In this document: in pieces, positions 15,390 through 23,897 of the stretch
How positions within the stretch are numbered: the stretch's first letter is position 1
How the letters are laid out: the number at the start of each line of letters is the position of its first letter
From: Sphingorhabdus sp.
Lineage (GTDB): Bacteria > Pseudomonadota > Alphaproteobacteria > Sphingomonadales > Sphingomonadaceae
Length of the DNA: 50,076 nucleotides
Assembly: GCA_015478735.1 (NCBI GenBank)
Contig: JADMKQ010000007.1
Span: 1-50,076 of the forward strand
Direction: 5' to 3'
Position numbers and translations under genes: made by a program
Notes under the pieces: model-generated
Told to the model about the DNA's origin: nothing
Database searches by the model: none
The model's input: the letters and a program-made list of their open reading frames with translations, nothing else

Positions 15390-15405
15390 TGGCACGTCGT
15401 TTGCG
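15390..15405 (+). promoter_or_regulatory. Sigma-54 promoter of the flgB-motB operon
   Basis: TGGCACGTCGTTTGCG matches the sigma-54 consensus at essentially every conserved base, with GG-N10-GC spacing. The predicted start is near 15416, about 92 bases before the flgB ATG. No other strong promoter was seen until the end of motB. Confidence 0.88.
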
Positions 15406-15507
15406 TTGAACTGCTCGAGATTGGCTATCCCGGAACTTCCCGGACTTAGCGTTTCTCAATCAATGTGACGGTCGCGAGGCCGCAATATTAAGACAGGATT
15501 TCGTTCG

Positions 15508-15861
15508 ATGCCGAGTTTGGATCAGATTTTTGCGTTAAACGGCGGAGCGCTACAGTTGCGCTCCCAGCGTTTAAACATGCTGGCTTCTAATATCGCGAAT
15601 GCGTCTACGCCCGGTTACAAGGCGAAGGACCTCGATTTCGATCGCGCGATGCAACAGGCGCAGAGCGGCGGATCGCTGAGCAAAGCAATGAGCGACCACA
15701 CAGGTTTCCGCGTTCCGCTGCAACCCTCGCTCGATGGCAATACTGTCGAGCTGTCCGTCGAACAGACCCTGTTTGCCGAAAACGCCATTCAATATCGGAC
15801 CACCCTCTCCTTTCTTCAGGGCCAGGTGTCCACGATCCAACGCGCCTTGAAAGGGGAATAG
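15508..15861 (+). CDS. flgB: FlgB, proximal rod protein
   Basis: A 117-residue rod subunit, slightly short for the family (about 130). The rod/hook signature QRLNMLASNIANASTPGYKAKDLDF is at residues about 22-46, and the C-terminal helix (NAIQYRTTLSFLQGQVSTIQRALKGE) completes the D0 coiled coil. It is exported and assembled just above FliE. It is the first gene of the long rightward operon driven by the sigma-54 promoter at 15390. flgC begins 2 bases after its stop. Confidence 0.95.
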   Translation: MPSLDQIFALNGGALQLRSQRLNMLASNIANASTPGYKAKDLDFDRAMQQAQSGGSLSKAMSDHTGFRVPLQPSLDGNTVELSVEQTLFAENAIQYRTTLSFLQGQVSTIQRALKGE

Positions 15862-15863
15862 AG

Positions 15864-16259
15864 ATGAGCGGTATGAATGTATTTGATGTTGCCGGCAGAG
15901 CCATGTCCGCGCAGATGGTGCGGCTGAATGCAACGGCATCGAACCTGGCCAATGCCCGCACGGATTATGCATCGAGAGACGAAGCCTACCGCGCCGTGCG
16001 CCCGGTTTTTCGCTCTGTCATGGAAGACAATCTGGCGACCGTCGATGTCGAGCGTATCGTCCAGACCGATCTTGAACCGCAACGGCGTCACGACCCGTCA
16101 AACCCGATTGCCGATGAAGAAGGCTATGTCTGGGAAGCTGCGGTCGATGAGACAGCCGAGATGATCGACATGCTCGAAACTGCTCGAAACTACCAGAATA
16201 ACGTTCAGGTCATGCAGACCGCAAAATCACTCATCCTAGAAACGGTAAGGAACCAGTAA
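15864..16259 (+). CDS. flgC: FlgC, proximal rod protein
   Basis: A 131-residue rod subunit. N-terminal MNVFDVAGRAMSAQMVRLNATASNLANART is the rod signature, the middle holds DPSNPIADEEGYVW (the FlgC DP.NP...G.V pattern) and the C-terminus ends EMIDMLETARNYQNNVQVMQTAKSLILETVRNQ, typical of FlgC. It works with FlgB and FlgF in the proximal rod. The stop overlaps the flgD start by one base (TAATG). Confidence 0.95.
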   Translation: MSGMNVFDVAGRAMSAQMVRLNATASNLANARTDYASRDEAYRAVRPVFRSVMEDNLATVDVERIVQTDLEPQRRHDPSNPIADEEGYVWEAAVDETAEMIDMLETARNYQNNVQVMQTAKSLILETVRNQ

Positions 16260-16927
16260 TGGATATTAATCCACAGGTTTATGAATTTAAAAGATCAGCT
16301 ACCTCCGACCTGTCTTTCTCTCAGCCCGCCGGTGCAGTCGGCGATAGCAATATGGACCAGGATTCCTTTTTGCGGCTGATGACAACACAGCTTAAGTTTC
16401 AGGATCCGTTTGACCCGATGGACAATCAGGCGATGGTCGCACAGCTTGCCCAGTTTTCAAGCGTTGCGGGCATTTCCGAGATGAACAAGTCACTGTCTGA
16501 AATTGCTTCCATGCTGGGCAACAACCGTTTGTCCGATGCAAAGGAATGGATCGGACAGTCGCTTCTGGTTCCCGGTAACTATGCGGTTGCGAACAAGAGC
16601 GGCGAATATACCGGCGAGTTCGAACTGGACCAGCCGAGCGAAAATATCTCAATCGACCTGCTCAACGAAGCGGGTGAAATCGTTATGTTTGCCGAACTTG
16701 GCCCACAGAAAACAGGGCCAGTCCAGTTTAATTTCGAAAGCAAGAATGCCGCAGGCGAACCGCAGGATCTTGGCCGGTTGAAAGTCCGGGTAAACGGCGG
16801 GGCGGTGTCCAATCTCGCCACATGGGTTCCGGTCGCATCCGTCAAAACATCCGAGGGCAACGGTCCGCCCATTCTCGTAACCCCGATTGGCAATGTCATG
16901 CCATCGGAAGCACTGCGCATCGGATAA
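16259..16927 (+). CDS. flgD: FlgD, hook cap/scaffold protein
   Basis: A 222-residue protein. The conserved N-terminal motif QDSFLRLMTTQLKFQDPFDPMDNQAMVAQLAQFSSVAGISEMN (about residues 31-75) is diagnostic of FlgD. The rest has the FLN-like/tudor beta-domains of the family. It caps the growing hook, guides FlgE polymerisation and is discarded. A 39-base gap separates it from flgE. Confidence 0.94.
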   Translation: MDINPQVYEFKRSATSDLSFSQPAGAVGDSNMDQDSFLRLMTTQLKFQDPFDPMDNQAMVAQLAQFSSVAGISEMNKSLSEIASMLGNNRLSDAKEWIGQSLLVPGNYAVANKSGEYTGEFELDQPSENISIDLLNEAGEIVMFAELGPQKTGPVQFNFESKNAAGEPQDLGRLKVRVNGGAVSNLATWVPVASVKTSEGNGPPILVTPIGNVMPSEALRIG

Positions 16928-16966
16928 GCGCAGCAATATTCCCAGATTTCAAACAGGAGAAGAATA

Positions 16967-17797
16967 ATGTCTTTCTTTACATCCCTAACCGGCCTGAAAG
17001 CGGCACAGACCGACTTGAATGTCATTTCAAACAACGTCGCCAATACAAGCTCGATCGGCTTCAAAAAAAGCCAGGCGATCTTTGGTGACCTCTTCGCGGC
17101 TGCACCGACCCAGACGACCAAGACCGTCGCCGGTCAAGGTGTCCGGCTGAGCGGTATCACGCAGCAATTTACGCAAGGCACGTTGAAGCCGACCGAAAAG
17201 ACCCTTGATCTGGCGATTGCCGGTGATGGATTTTTCGCAGTCCGCAGCCAGCCGCCACAAGAAAGCCTGACCTTTACCCGTAACGGCGCGTTTATAGTCA
17301 ATGTTGACCATGAAGTCATCGACACAACCGGGTCCAAGGCACAACTTTTGCCCGTCGATGCCGATGGTATCGCTACCTCGACCAATGTTGCCGACATGTA
17401 TGACTTTATCATGCCGGAAAATGATCCGGGCGATCCAAGCGCTTTGCTTGCGAATATTTCTATCAATGGTGAAGGCGTCGTCACCGCCAGCTTTACCAAC
17501 GGCAACCAGATCAAACTCGGTGCTTTGGCTCTGGCCAGCTTTACCGCGATCGAAGGACTTCGCCCGAACGGCGATGCCCATTGGCAGGCAACCGGTGATT
17601 CCGGTCCGCCGCAGATCAATCAGGCCGCAAATGGTCCTTTGGGACAGGTGCGTTCCGGCGCTCTGGAACTGGCCAACGTGGATATTACCGAGGAGCTGGT
17701 TTCGCTTATCTCCGCACAGCGTAATTTCCAGGCCAATGCCCAGGCTATCGAGACTGCCAATACCCTTAGCCAGACGATGATCAACCTGAAGGTCTAA
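16967..17797 (+). CDS. flgE: FlgE, short hook protein
   Basis: The hook subunit. N-terminal MSFFTSLTGLKAAQTDLNVISNNVANTSSIGFKKSQAIFGDLF and C-terminal LELANVDITEELVSLISAQRNFQANAQAIETANTLSQTMINLKV are canonical hook D0/D1 ends. The protein is only 276 residues, while FlgE is usually about 400 or more, so the central outer domain is reduced. The AGGAGA ribosome site precedes the start. Its position between flgD and flgF agrees with FlgE; a FlgF-like rod protein is the alternative, but flgF follows. Confidence 0.85.
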   Translation: MSFFTSLTGLKAAQTDLNVISNNVANTSSIGFKKSQAIFGDLFAAAPTQTTKTVAGQGVRLSGITQQFTQGTLKPTEKTLDLAIAGDGFFAVRSQPPQESLTFTRNGAFIVNVDHEVIDTTGSKAQLLPVDADGIATSTNVADMYDFIMPENDPGDPSALLANISINGEGVVTASFTNGNQIKLGALALASFTAIEGLRPNGDAHWQATGDSGPPQINQAANGPLGQVRSGALELANVDITEELVSLISAQRNFQANAQAIETANTLSQTMINLKV

Positions 17798-17831
17798 ACC
17801 CCTGACGGATAGAATAATCTAGGAAAGTCTA

Positions 17832-18575
17832 ATGGATAAACTTGCATATACCAGCGTCAACGCGATGAAATCGTTGATGAACCGGCAAACCGCTATCGCC
17901 AATAATATGGCGAACGCAAATACGGTTGGTTTCAAGGCCGATATGGTGTCGGCCCATGCCAAATATCTGACCGGTCCCGGCCATGACAGCCGGGCGATGG
18001 CGGTCGAGCGGGATATGCAAGCCAATATGAACGCCGGTGTGATTACACAAACCGGCCGTCCTCTGGACGTTGCACTGGAGGGCGATGCCATGATCGCTGT
18101 TCAGGCAGCCGACGGAGCAGAAGCATATTCCCGGCGCGGTGATTTAAAAATCGCGGCGTCGGGAGCCATGCTCACCGGGGATGGCTTTCCGGTGATGGGA
18201 GCGAATGGCCCTATCACCATGCCACCCGCGGAACGGGTGGATATCGGCGCAGACGGGACCATCTTTTTTGTTCCCAAAGGCGGTGATCCCAATCTGCCGC
18301 AGGAACTGGACCAGATCAAACTGGTCAGCATGACCGGCAGTGCCATTTCCAAGGGAGCCGACACATTATTTCGTGCCGCCGATGACGGTGTCCTGCCGGT
18401 AGATGAAAATGCCCGGCTGGTATCCGGCGCGCTGGAAGAATCCAACGTCAACATGACCACCGCTCTGGTGGATATGATCGAAACAAGCCGTGCCTGGGAA
18501 ACCCAGGCCAAATTGCTGCGGACAGCCCAGGAGCTGGATGAAAGCAGCGCCGCGGTCATGAACATACCGCAATGA
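17832..18575 (+). CDS. flgF: FlgF, proximal rod protein
   Basis: A 247-residue rod subunit of normal length, with N-terminal DKLAYTSVNAMKSLMNRQTAIANNMANANTVGFKADMV and the C-terminal EESNVNMTTALVDMIETSRAWETQAKLLRTAQELDESSAAVMNI. The central GRPLDVALEGDAMIAVQ segment matches the FlgF/FlgG body (G.pLDvAi.G.gff.v). AGGAAAG lies 7-8 bases before the start. It forms the proximal rod under FlgG. Confidence 0.94.
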   Translation: MDKLAYTSVNAMKSLMNRQTAIANNMANANTVGFKADMVSAHAKYLTGPGHDSRAMAVERDMQANMNAGVITQTGRPLDVALEGDAMIAVQAADGAEAYSRRGDLKIAASGAMLTGDGFPVMGANGPITMPPAERVDIGADGTIFFVPKGGDPNLPQELDQIKLVSMTGSAISKGADTLFRAADDGVLPVDENARLVSGALEESNVNMTTALVDMIETSRAWETQAKLLRTAQELDESSAAVMNIPQ

Positions 18576-18612
18576 TGATTGAATGCGTTAACCGCACGAA
18601 GGAGACGATAAG

Positions 18613-19401
18613 ATGAGCAATGCAGCCCTACAAGTCGCGCGCACCGGACTGGACGCGCAGAATACGAAAATGCGGGTTATCGCTAACAACCTGGCGAACG
18701 TAAACACGACCGCCTTCAAACGCGACCGTGCGGATTTTGAAACACTTGCCTATCAGAATATCGTCACCCCCGGCGCACCTTCTGACGCACAGAACCGCTT
18801 TGCCAGCGGCCTGCAACTCGGCTCTGGCGTAAAACTCTCCGGGATTGGAAAAATCGACACTCAGGGCACATTGCAGAATAGCGAAAATGCACTTGATATG
18901 GCGATTGAAGGCGCCGGCTTTTTTCAGGTGGAAATGCCCGACGGCACCATCGGTTACACCCGTGCCGGTAATTTCAACATGACCGCAGAGGGCAACCTTG
19001 TCACCAGCGATGGCCTCCCCCTCATCCCCGGTATTCAGGTTCCGCAAGATGCTACTTCGCTGACCATCGGTAATAACGGTGTGGTGTCAGCGACGCTGGC
19101 GGGTCAGAACGAGCCCAGTGAACTGGGCCGTATCGAGCTTGCAAGCTTCACCAACCCGGCCGGACTTCTTTCGGTCGGCAACAATATCCTGACCGAAACC
19201 GCAGCCAGCGGCATGCCCTTGGTAGGCGAAGCGGGCGCGGAAGGGCGGGGCCAGATCCGCCAGGGAGCGCTCGAAGGCTCCAACGTCAATATTGTCGAAG
19301 AACTGGTCAACATGATCGAGACGCAGCGCGCCTATGAGGTCAATTCAAAGATGATCTCCGCCACGGATGAAATGCTGCAATTCGTGAATCAGCAAATCTG
19401 A
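18613..19401 (+). CDS. flgG: FlgG, distal rod protein
   Basis: The main distal-rod subunit, 262 residues, exactly the usual size. Signatures: MSNAALQVARTGLDAQNTKMRVIANNLANVNTTAFKRDRADF at the N-terminus, ALDMAIEGAGFFQVEMPDGTIGYTRAGNF in the middle and GALEGSNVNIVEELVNMIETQRAYEVNSKMISATDEMLQFVNQQI at the C-terminus. All are strongly conserved. GGAGA precedes the start. It spans the peptidoglycan layer that the P- and L-rings surround. Confidence 0.97.
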   Translation: MSNAALQVARTGLDAQNTKMRVIANNLANVNTTAFKRDRADFETLAYQNIVTPGAPSDAQNRFASGLQLGSGVKLSGIGKIDTQGTLQNSENALDMAIEGAGFFQVEMPDGTIGYTRAGNFNMTAEGNLVTSDGLPLIPGIQVPQDATSLTIGNNGVVSATLAGQNEPSELGRIELASFTNPAGLLSVGNNILTETAASGMPLVGEAGAEGRGQIRQGALEGSNVNIVEELVNMIETQRAYEVNSKMISATDEMLQFVNQQI

Positions 19402-19434
19402 TGAACTTTATTTTGAGCGAGAGACTTTAGCATC

Positions 19435-20121
19435 ATGCACATATCACTCCTTTCCAAAATGCCCCTGTCGGTTCTGGCCGCGCCCTTCATGCTTGTGGGC
19501 TGCATGGGCTCTGGCGGCAGCGCACCGGAACATGGCTTTGCCCCTGTGGTGGCGCCTGCCCTTCCCGATGCTGCTCCTGCCCAAGCAAACGGCGCGATAT
19601 TTCAGGCGGCTTCCGGTTACGCAGCTCTGACCAGCGGGATGCGCGCCAGTCAAAAGGGTGATATCATTACGATCCTGCTGGTAGAAAATACCAAAGCCGC
19701 CAAAACCAACAGCGCTTCCAAGGATCGCGGCGGTGGGTTCTCTCTGTCACCACCTACAACCGGGCCTTTCTCGCTATTTTCGCCCAGCGATATAGCAGCC
19801 GGCGGATCGCAGAATTTCAGCGGTAGCGGGAAAGCTGCCCAGTCCAATTCCCTGCAAGGGCGGATCAGCGTGACAGTGGTCGAAAGCTATGCCAACGGCA
19901 CCATGCTGGTGCGCGGGCAGAAGCTGACATCGCTGAACCGCGGCGACGAACATACACAATTTAGCGGCCTCATCCGCGCGATTGACGTTTCATCCGAGAA
20001 CACAATCCCGTCCAACAAGGTCGCCGATGCCCGCATCATTTACGGCGGCACGGGCGAAATCGCTACGGCCAGCAAGCAAGGTTGGCTGCAAAATTTCTTC
20101 TCTATCCTTTCACCCTTTTAG
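19435..20121 (+). CDS. flgH: FlgH, L-ring lipoprotein
   Basis: A 228-residue outer-membrane lipoprotein with a signal sequence and lipobox (FMLVGC, Cys23). The body carries the FlgH motifs KGDIITILLVENTKA, GRISVTVVESYANGTMLVRGQKL and VADARIIYGGTGEIATASKQGWLQNFFSILSPF. It forms the L-ring bushing in the outer membrane. It follows flgG by 33 bases and precedes flgI. Confidence 0.96.
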   Translation: MHISLLSKMPLSVLAAPFMLVGCMGSGGSAPEHGFAPVVAPALPDAAPAQANGAIFQAASGYAALTSGMRASQKGDIITILLVENTKAAKTNSASKDRGGGFSLSPPTTGPFSLFSPSDIAAGGSQNFSGSGKAAQSNSLQGRISVTVVESYANGTMLVRGQKLTSLNRGDEHTQFSGLIRAIDVSSENTIPSNKVADARIIYGGTGEIATASKQGWLQNFFSILSPF

Positions 20122-20142
20122 TCCCCGGACAGGCGAGACAAT

Positions 20143-21267
20143 ATGACCCTATTCCCGAAAACAGCCCGCTTCATTCAGCTCCTGGCCGCTCTGGCAATGA
20201 GCTTTACGCTGGCTATGCAGCCGGCCCAGGCTGAACGGATCAAGGATATCGGGCAGTTTGCCGGACTGCGTACCAACCAGTTGGTGGGCTATGGGATCGT
20301 GGTCGGTCTTGCAGGAACCGGTGATGACAGCCTGGAATATGCAACCTTGGGCGTGAGGGGCATGACCAGCCGCTTTGGCCTGCCGCTGCCTCCCGGCATC
20401 AATCCGGCGACCAAAAATGCAGCGGCCGTCATGGTTACTGCCGAAATGCCAGCCTTCGCCAAACCCGGCCAGCGGCTGGATGTTACTGTCTCTGCATTGG
20501 GTAAAGCAAAATCACTGCGCGGCGGCACGCTGATTTTAATGCCTTTATATGGCGCTGACCAACAGATTTACGCGATGGCACAGGGCAACCTTGCTGTAGG
20601 CGGTCTTGGTATATCGTCCGCGGACGGGTCGAGATTGACGGTCAATATTCCTTCTGTCGGGCGGATTTCCGGCGGTGCTTCTATTGAGCGAACGGTCGCT
20701 ACTGGATTTGAAAGCGAGCCTTTTCTCAGCTTTAACCTGACCGAAGCCGATCTTACCACATCCTTGCGCGTTGCAGACGCAATCAACGAAGCTGTCGGCC
20801 GCGAAATCGCCATTGCAAGCGATGCCGTCACCGTTCGTATAGCCGCCCCTCCCGGCACGCAGGAACGTGTCATGCTGATGGGCAGGATCGAAAATCTGGC
20901 AGTAAAACCTGCCGATGCCCCTGCGCGGATCATCGTCAATGCCCGCACTGGTACAGTCGTCATCAACGGCGCTGTCCGGCTTGGTCCGGCAGCGGTCAGT
21001 CACGGCAAATTAACTGTCCGGGTAGAAGAAAATCCGATGGTGGTTCAGCCCGCTCCGTTTAGCCGCGGTCGCACCGAAACAGAGCAGAATAGCGACATCT
21101 CGGTCGAGGACAATGGCGCACCCGCATTTGAAATCGGCACCCGCGCTTCTTTGTCGGAAATTGTCGAGACTATTAATTCCATCGGTGTTTCACCGTCTGA
21201 TCTAACAGCGATCCTCGAAGGATTGAAACAGGCAGGCGCCCTGAAAGCGGAGTTGATAATCATATGA
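20143..21267 (+). CDS. flgI: FlgI, P-ring protein
   Basis: A periplasmic P-ring subunit of 374 residues. A Sec signal peptide (LLAALAMSFTLAMQPAQA) is followed by ERIKDIGQFAGLRTNQLVGYGIVVGLAGTGDD, the invariant FlgI opening. NAKTGTVVINGAVRLGPAAVSHGKL-like sequence and a C-terminal SLSEIVETINSIGVSPSDLTAILEGLKQAGALKAELIII complete the family pattern. FlgI assembly depends on FlgA, encoded upstream on the other strand. The stop overlaps the next gene (ATGA). Confidence 0.97.
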   Translation: MTLFPKTARFIQLLAALAMSFTLAMQPAQAERIKDIGQFAGLRTNQLVGYGIVVGLAGTGDDSLEYATLGVRGMTSRFGLPLPPGINPATKNAAAVMVTAEMPAFAKPGQRLDVTVSALGKAKSLRGGTLILMPLYGADQQIYAMAQGNLAVGGLGISSADGSRLTVNIPSVGRISGGASIERTVATGFESEPFLSFNLTEADLTTSLRVADAINEAVGREIAIASDAVTVRIAAPPGTQERVMLMGRIENLAVKPADAPARIIVNARTGTVVINGAVRLGPAAVSHGKLTVRVEENPMVVQPAPFSRGRTETEQNSDISVEDNGAPAFEIGTRASLSEIVETINSIGVSPSDLTAILEGLKQAGALKAELIII

Positions 21268-21614
21268 CTTTCATTAATCCTAACGGGAATCCGGTAGCCG
21301 CACCGCCAAACCAGGCCTCAGCGAAAGCGGATGCAAAGGCCCAAGTCAAAGCGATGGCCGCGGATTTTGAAGCCATATTCGTCCGCCAGATGCTTAGCTC
21401 TATGCGGACAGCTTCCCTGGGCGAAGGTATTTTCGACGGCCAGGGCATGGAAGAGTTCCGCGATATGCAGGATGCCCAGCTTGCCAAAAGCATGGGCGAA
21501 AAGGGTGTGTTCGGGGTTGCCGACATGTTGAGCCGTCATCTGGATAAAACCGGAGTGACCGGCAACAAAGCCAGTCAATATGCTTCCGCAAGATATGGTG
21601 AGGAGGCACAATAA
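21264..21614 (+). CDS. flgJ: FlgJ-type rod-binding protein (single domain)
   Basis: A 116-residue protein equal to the N-terminal rod-binding domain of FlgJ: AMAADFEAIFVRQMLSSMRTASLGEGIFDGQGMEEFRDMQDAQLAKSMGEKGVFGVADML. The C-terminal muramidase domain of enteric FlgJ is absent. The separate transglycosylase at 11605-12492 probably supplies that activity. It overlaps flgI by 4 bases and flgK by 1 base. It caps and nucleates the rod. Confidence 0.93.
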   Translation: MTFINPNGNPVAAPPNQASAKADAKAQVKAMAADFEAIFVRQMLSSMRTASLGEGIFDGQGMEEFRDMQDAQLAKSMGEKGVFGVADMLSRHLDKTGVTGNKASQYASARYGEEAQ

Positions 21615-22945
21615 TGTCTGACATGCTGAACATCGGCCGCTCCGCTTTGCTGGTAAATAGCCGGGCGCTGGAAGTGGTCGGCTCTAACATCGCCAATGCC
21701 GAAAACCCCGATTATGTGCGCCGCTCGCTCAATATCGGGGATACAACGATTCATAGCAGCACCAATCCGCTCTATACCAATTTTACCGGCTCCGGCGGCG
21801 TGGCGATAAAAGGCATTACCCGCGCCAGCGACCAGTTCCTGGAATCCGCCACACGTCAGACCGGCGCTGACCGGGTGCGAAGCGAAATCATGGTTCAATG
21901 GCTGGAACAGGGCGAAATCGCGCTTGCCAATAACAAGTCCGATATCGGTAGCCAGTTGACCAAGCTTTTCGGTAGCGCAGAGCAACTGTCCGCGGTGCCA
22001 TTTGAACCTGCGCTCAGAGGCCAGTTCCTGGCTGATATTGAAGACTCGGTTGCACGTTTCAACCAGACGGCGGCCAATCTGTCGGCAACGCTGAACCTGA
22101 TGGACGGCGCCGCGGCACAAGAGGCTACAGGCCTTAACAGCGCCTTGGCCGAACTGGCCGCGATCAACCAGAAACTACGCCCCACCCAAGAGGGCACATC
22201 GCAGCAAATAGCCCTGCTGGACCAGCGCGATGCAGCACTGGCCGTTGTTACCGAAAAGCTGGACGTCCAGCTTGATTTCGGGGCCAATGGCATGGTCGAT
22301 ATTACACGCAGCGGCACTAGCCTGGTGGATTTCAACACATCCAGCCCTGTGACTTTTGTCGCCAATGCGGGCGGCGCTTTTGACCTGGAAGTGGGCGGAG
22401 CGATCCAGCCACCACCTACCGGCGGAACATTGGGCGGGCTGCACCGCGCGCAATCGAAAATAGCTGGCATGTCCACCGATCTTGATGCTCTTGCGGTGCA
22501 GTTTGCCGCTGAACTAAACGGCTGGCAGGCCAATGGCCGGACCGATGGTGGAGCGCCCGGCGCTGCGGTCGTATCGCATGGAGGCACAGCGGCCAGCCTG
22601 ACGATTACAGGGCTGGCGGGTGATGATCTCGCTCTGGCATCATCCTCCGGCGTTGCTAATGGCAATATACTGGCCTTTGTAGACCTCAGAACCGCAGGCG
22701 GGACTGAGCAGAAATATGAAGGGATGATCGTCAGCCAGGCGCAAAACCTATTGTCCGCTCGCAGCGAAAGCGACGCGGCCATTGCGTTTGACCGGGCCAC
22801 GCGGGAAGCACGCAACCGGGTATCATCCGTCGATCTCGACCGCGAAGCCGCCGATCTTATCCGTTTGCAACAAGCCTATGAAGCCTCCGCCCGTATCATT
22901 CAGGTCGCGCGGGAGACTATTCAATCCGTTCTGGCCATTTTTTAG
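21614..22945 (+). CDS. flgK: FlgK, hook-filament junction protein 1
   Basis: A 443-residue protein with N-terminal DMLNIGRSALLVNSRALEVVGSNIANAENPDYVRRSLNI (hook-family signature), the FlgK-specific ATRQTGADRVRSEIM and LTKLFGSAEQLSAVPFEPALRGQFLADIEDSVARFNQTAANL motifs, and C-terminal SVDLDREAADLIRLQQAYEASARIIQVARETIQSVLAIF. It is somewhat shorter than enteric FlgK (about 547), reflecting a reduced outer domain, in line with the short FlgE and flagellin. The start overlaps the flgJ stop. Confidence 0.95.
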   Translation: MSDMLNIGRSALLVNSRALEVVGSNIANAENPDYVRRSLNIGDTTIHSSTNPLYTNFTGSGGVAIKGITRASDQFLESATRQTGADRVRSEIMVQWLEQGEIALANNKSDIGSQLTKLFGSAEQLSAVPFEPALRGQFLADIEDSVARFNQTAANLSATLNLMDGAAAQEATGLNSALAELAAINQKLRPTQEGTSQQIALLDQRDAALAVVTEKLDVQLDFGANGMVDITRSGTSLVDFNTSSPVTFVANAGGAFDLEVGGAIQPPPTGGTLGGLHRAQSKIAGMSTDLDALAVQFAAELNGWQANGRTDGGAPGAAVVSHGGTAASLTITGLAGDDLALASSSGVANGNILAFVDLRTAGGTEQKYEGMIVSQAQNLLSARSESDAAIAFDRATREARNRVSSVDLDREAADLIRLQQAYEASARIIQVARETIQSVLAIF

Positions 22946-22994
22946 CGCCGTTTTTTAATCGGGCGCCAGACCAGGCGCGCCCAAGGGGGAAATA

Positions 22995-23843
22995 ATGCAA
23001 TCGATCAACCGAACAAGACCGCCGGATGCGATACAAAAACAGACCGAGCTATCGAGATTGATTGCCCGGACGGAGGAATCTGTTGCGACAGGGAAAAAAT
23101 TTAACCGTCCGTCAGAAGCACCCTCGGCCTGGCTGGAAATCTCCACCATTAGCAAACAAGCCACTATCGAGGATGGCTGGGCCAGCAATATCGGCCGCGC
23201 GCGCATATTATCGCAACAAGCAGAGTCCACCATCGACACCTTGTCAAACGGCGCTGCGCGTGTCCGCGAGCTGATGATCCTTGCCAATTCCGAAACCCTG
23301 GCACAGCGCGATCGCGACATTATCGCGCTGGAGTTGGAGAGTTTTCGCGACCAGTTCAATAAATTGAGCCTGTCGCAAGACAATTATGGCGGATATCTGT
23401 TCCATCCCGGCGATCCGATCCAGATGCGGATCGACGCTGACGTAATGGTCACCCCTGCCCCGACCCGGCAAGAAGTGTTCGGTGACATTGACCTTGGCGG
23501 CGGCGTGACCGGGGATCTCGATGTCATCATGGCCGATATGATTGATGCAGTCCGCACCGGAAATGCAGCAGACCGATCTGACCAGTTAGGTAATGCCAAG
23601 TCCATAAGCGACCATTTCGCCACCGTGATCGGGCGTCAGGGTGTGCAAGCTAACCGGCTGGATGAGCAGGAATTGCGGCTCCAGGAATCAAAACTTCATA
23701 TAACAGAGCGGCTAACAGCTCTTGAAGGTACGGACGTGACCGAAGCGATAGCCCAGTTCAAATCCCTGTTGGTGAACCTGGAGGCGGCGCAGCAGCTTTA
23801 TGCCCAGACGGGCCGCACCTCTTTAATCAAGCTGATCGGTTAA
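22995..23843 (+). CDS. flgL: FlgL, hook-filament junction protein 2
   Basis: A 282-residue flagellin-related protein. The N-terminus has the motif QTELSRLIARTEESVATGKKFNRPSEAPSAWLEISTI, then LSQQAESTIDTLSNGAARVRELMILANSETLAQRDRDIIALELESFRDQF, matching FlgL. The C-terminus (VTEAIAQFKSLLVNLEAAQQLYAQTGRTSLIKLIG) completes D0. It adapts the hook to the filament together with FlgK, both FlgN clients. A 49-base gap separates it from flgK. Confidence 0.94.
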   Translation: MQSINRTRPPDAIQKQTELSRLIARTEESVATGKKFNRPSEAPSAWLEISTISKQATIEDGWASNIGRARILSQQAESTIDTLSNGAARVRELMILANSETLAQRDRDIIALELESFRDQFNKLSLSQDNYGGYLFHPGDPIQMRIDADVMVTPAPTRQEVFGDIDLGGGVTGDLDVIMADMIDAVRTGNAADRSDQLGNAKSISDHFATVIGRQGVQANRLDEQELRLQESKLHITERLTALEGTDVTEAIAQFKSLLVNLEAAQQLYAQTGRTSLIKLIG

Positions 23844-23897
23844 TCCTGATAGCCGCCTCACGCTCTTAATATCAAGGACCCCCGCCCGTTAACCAAT

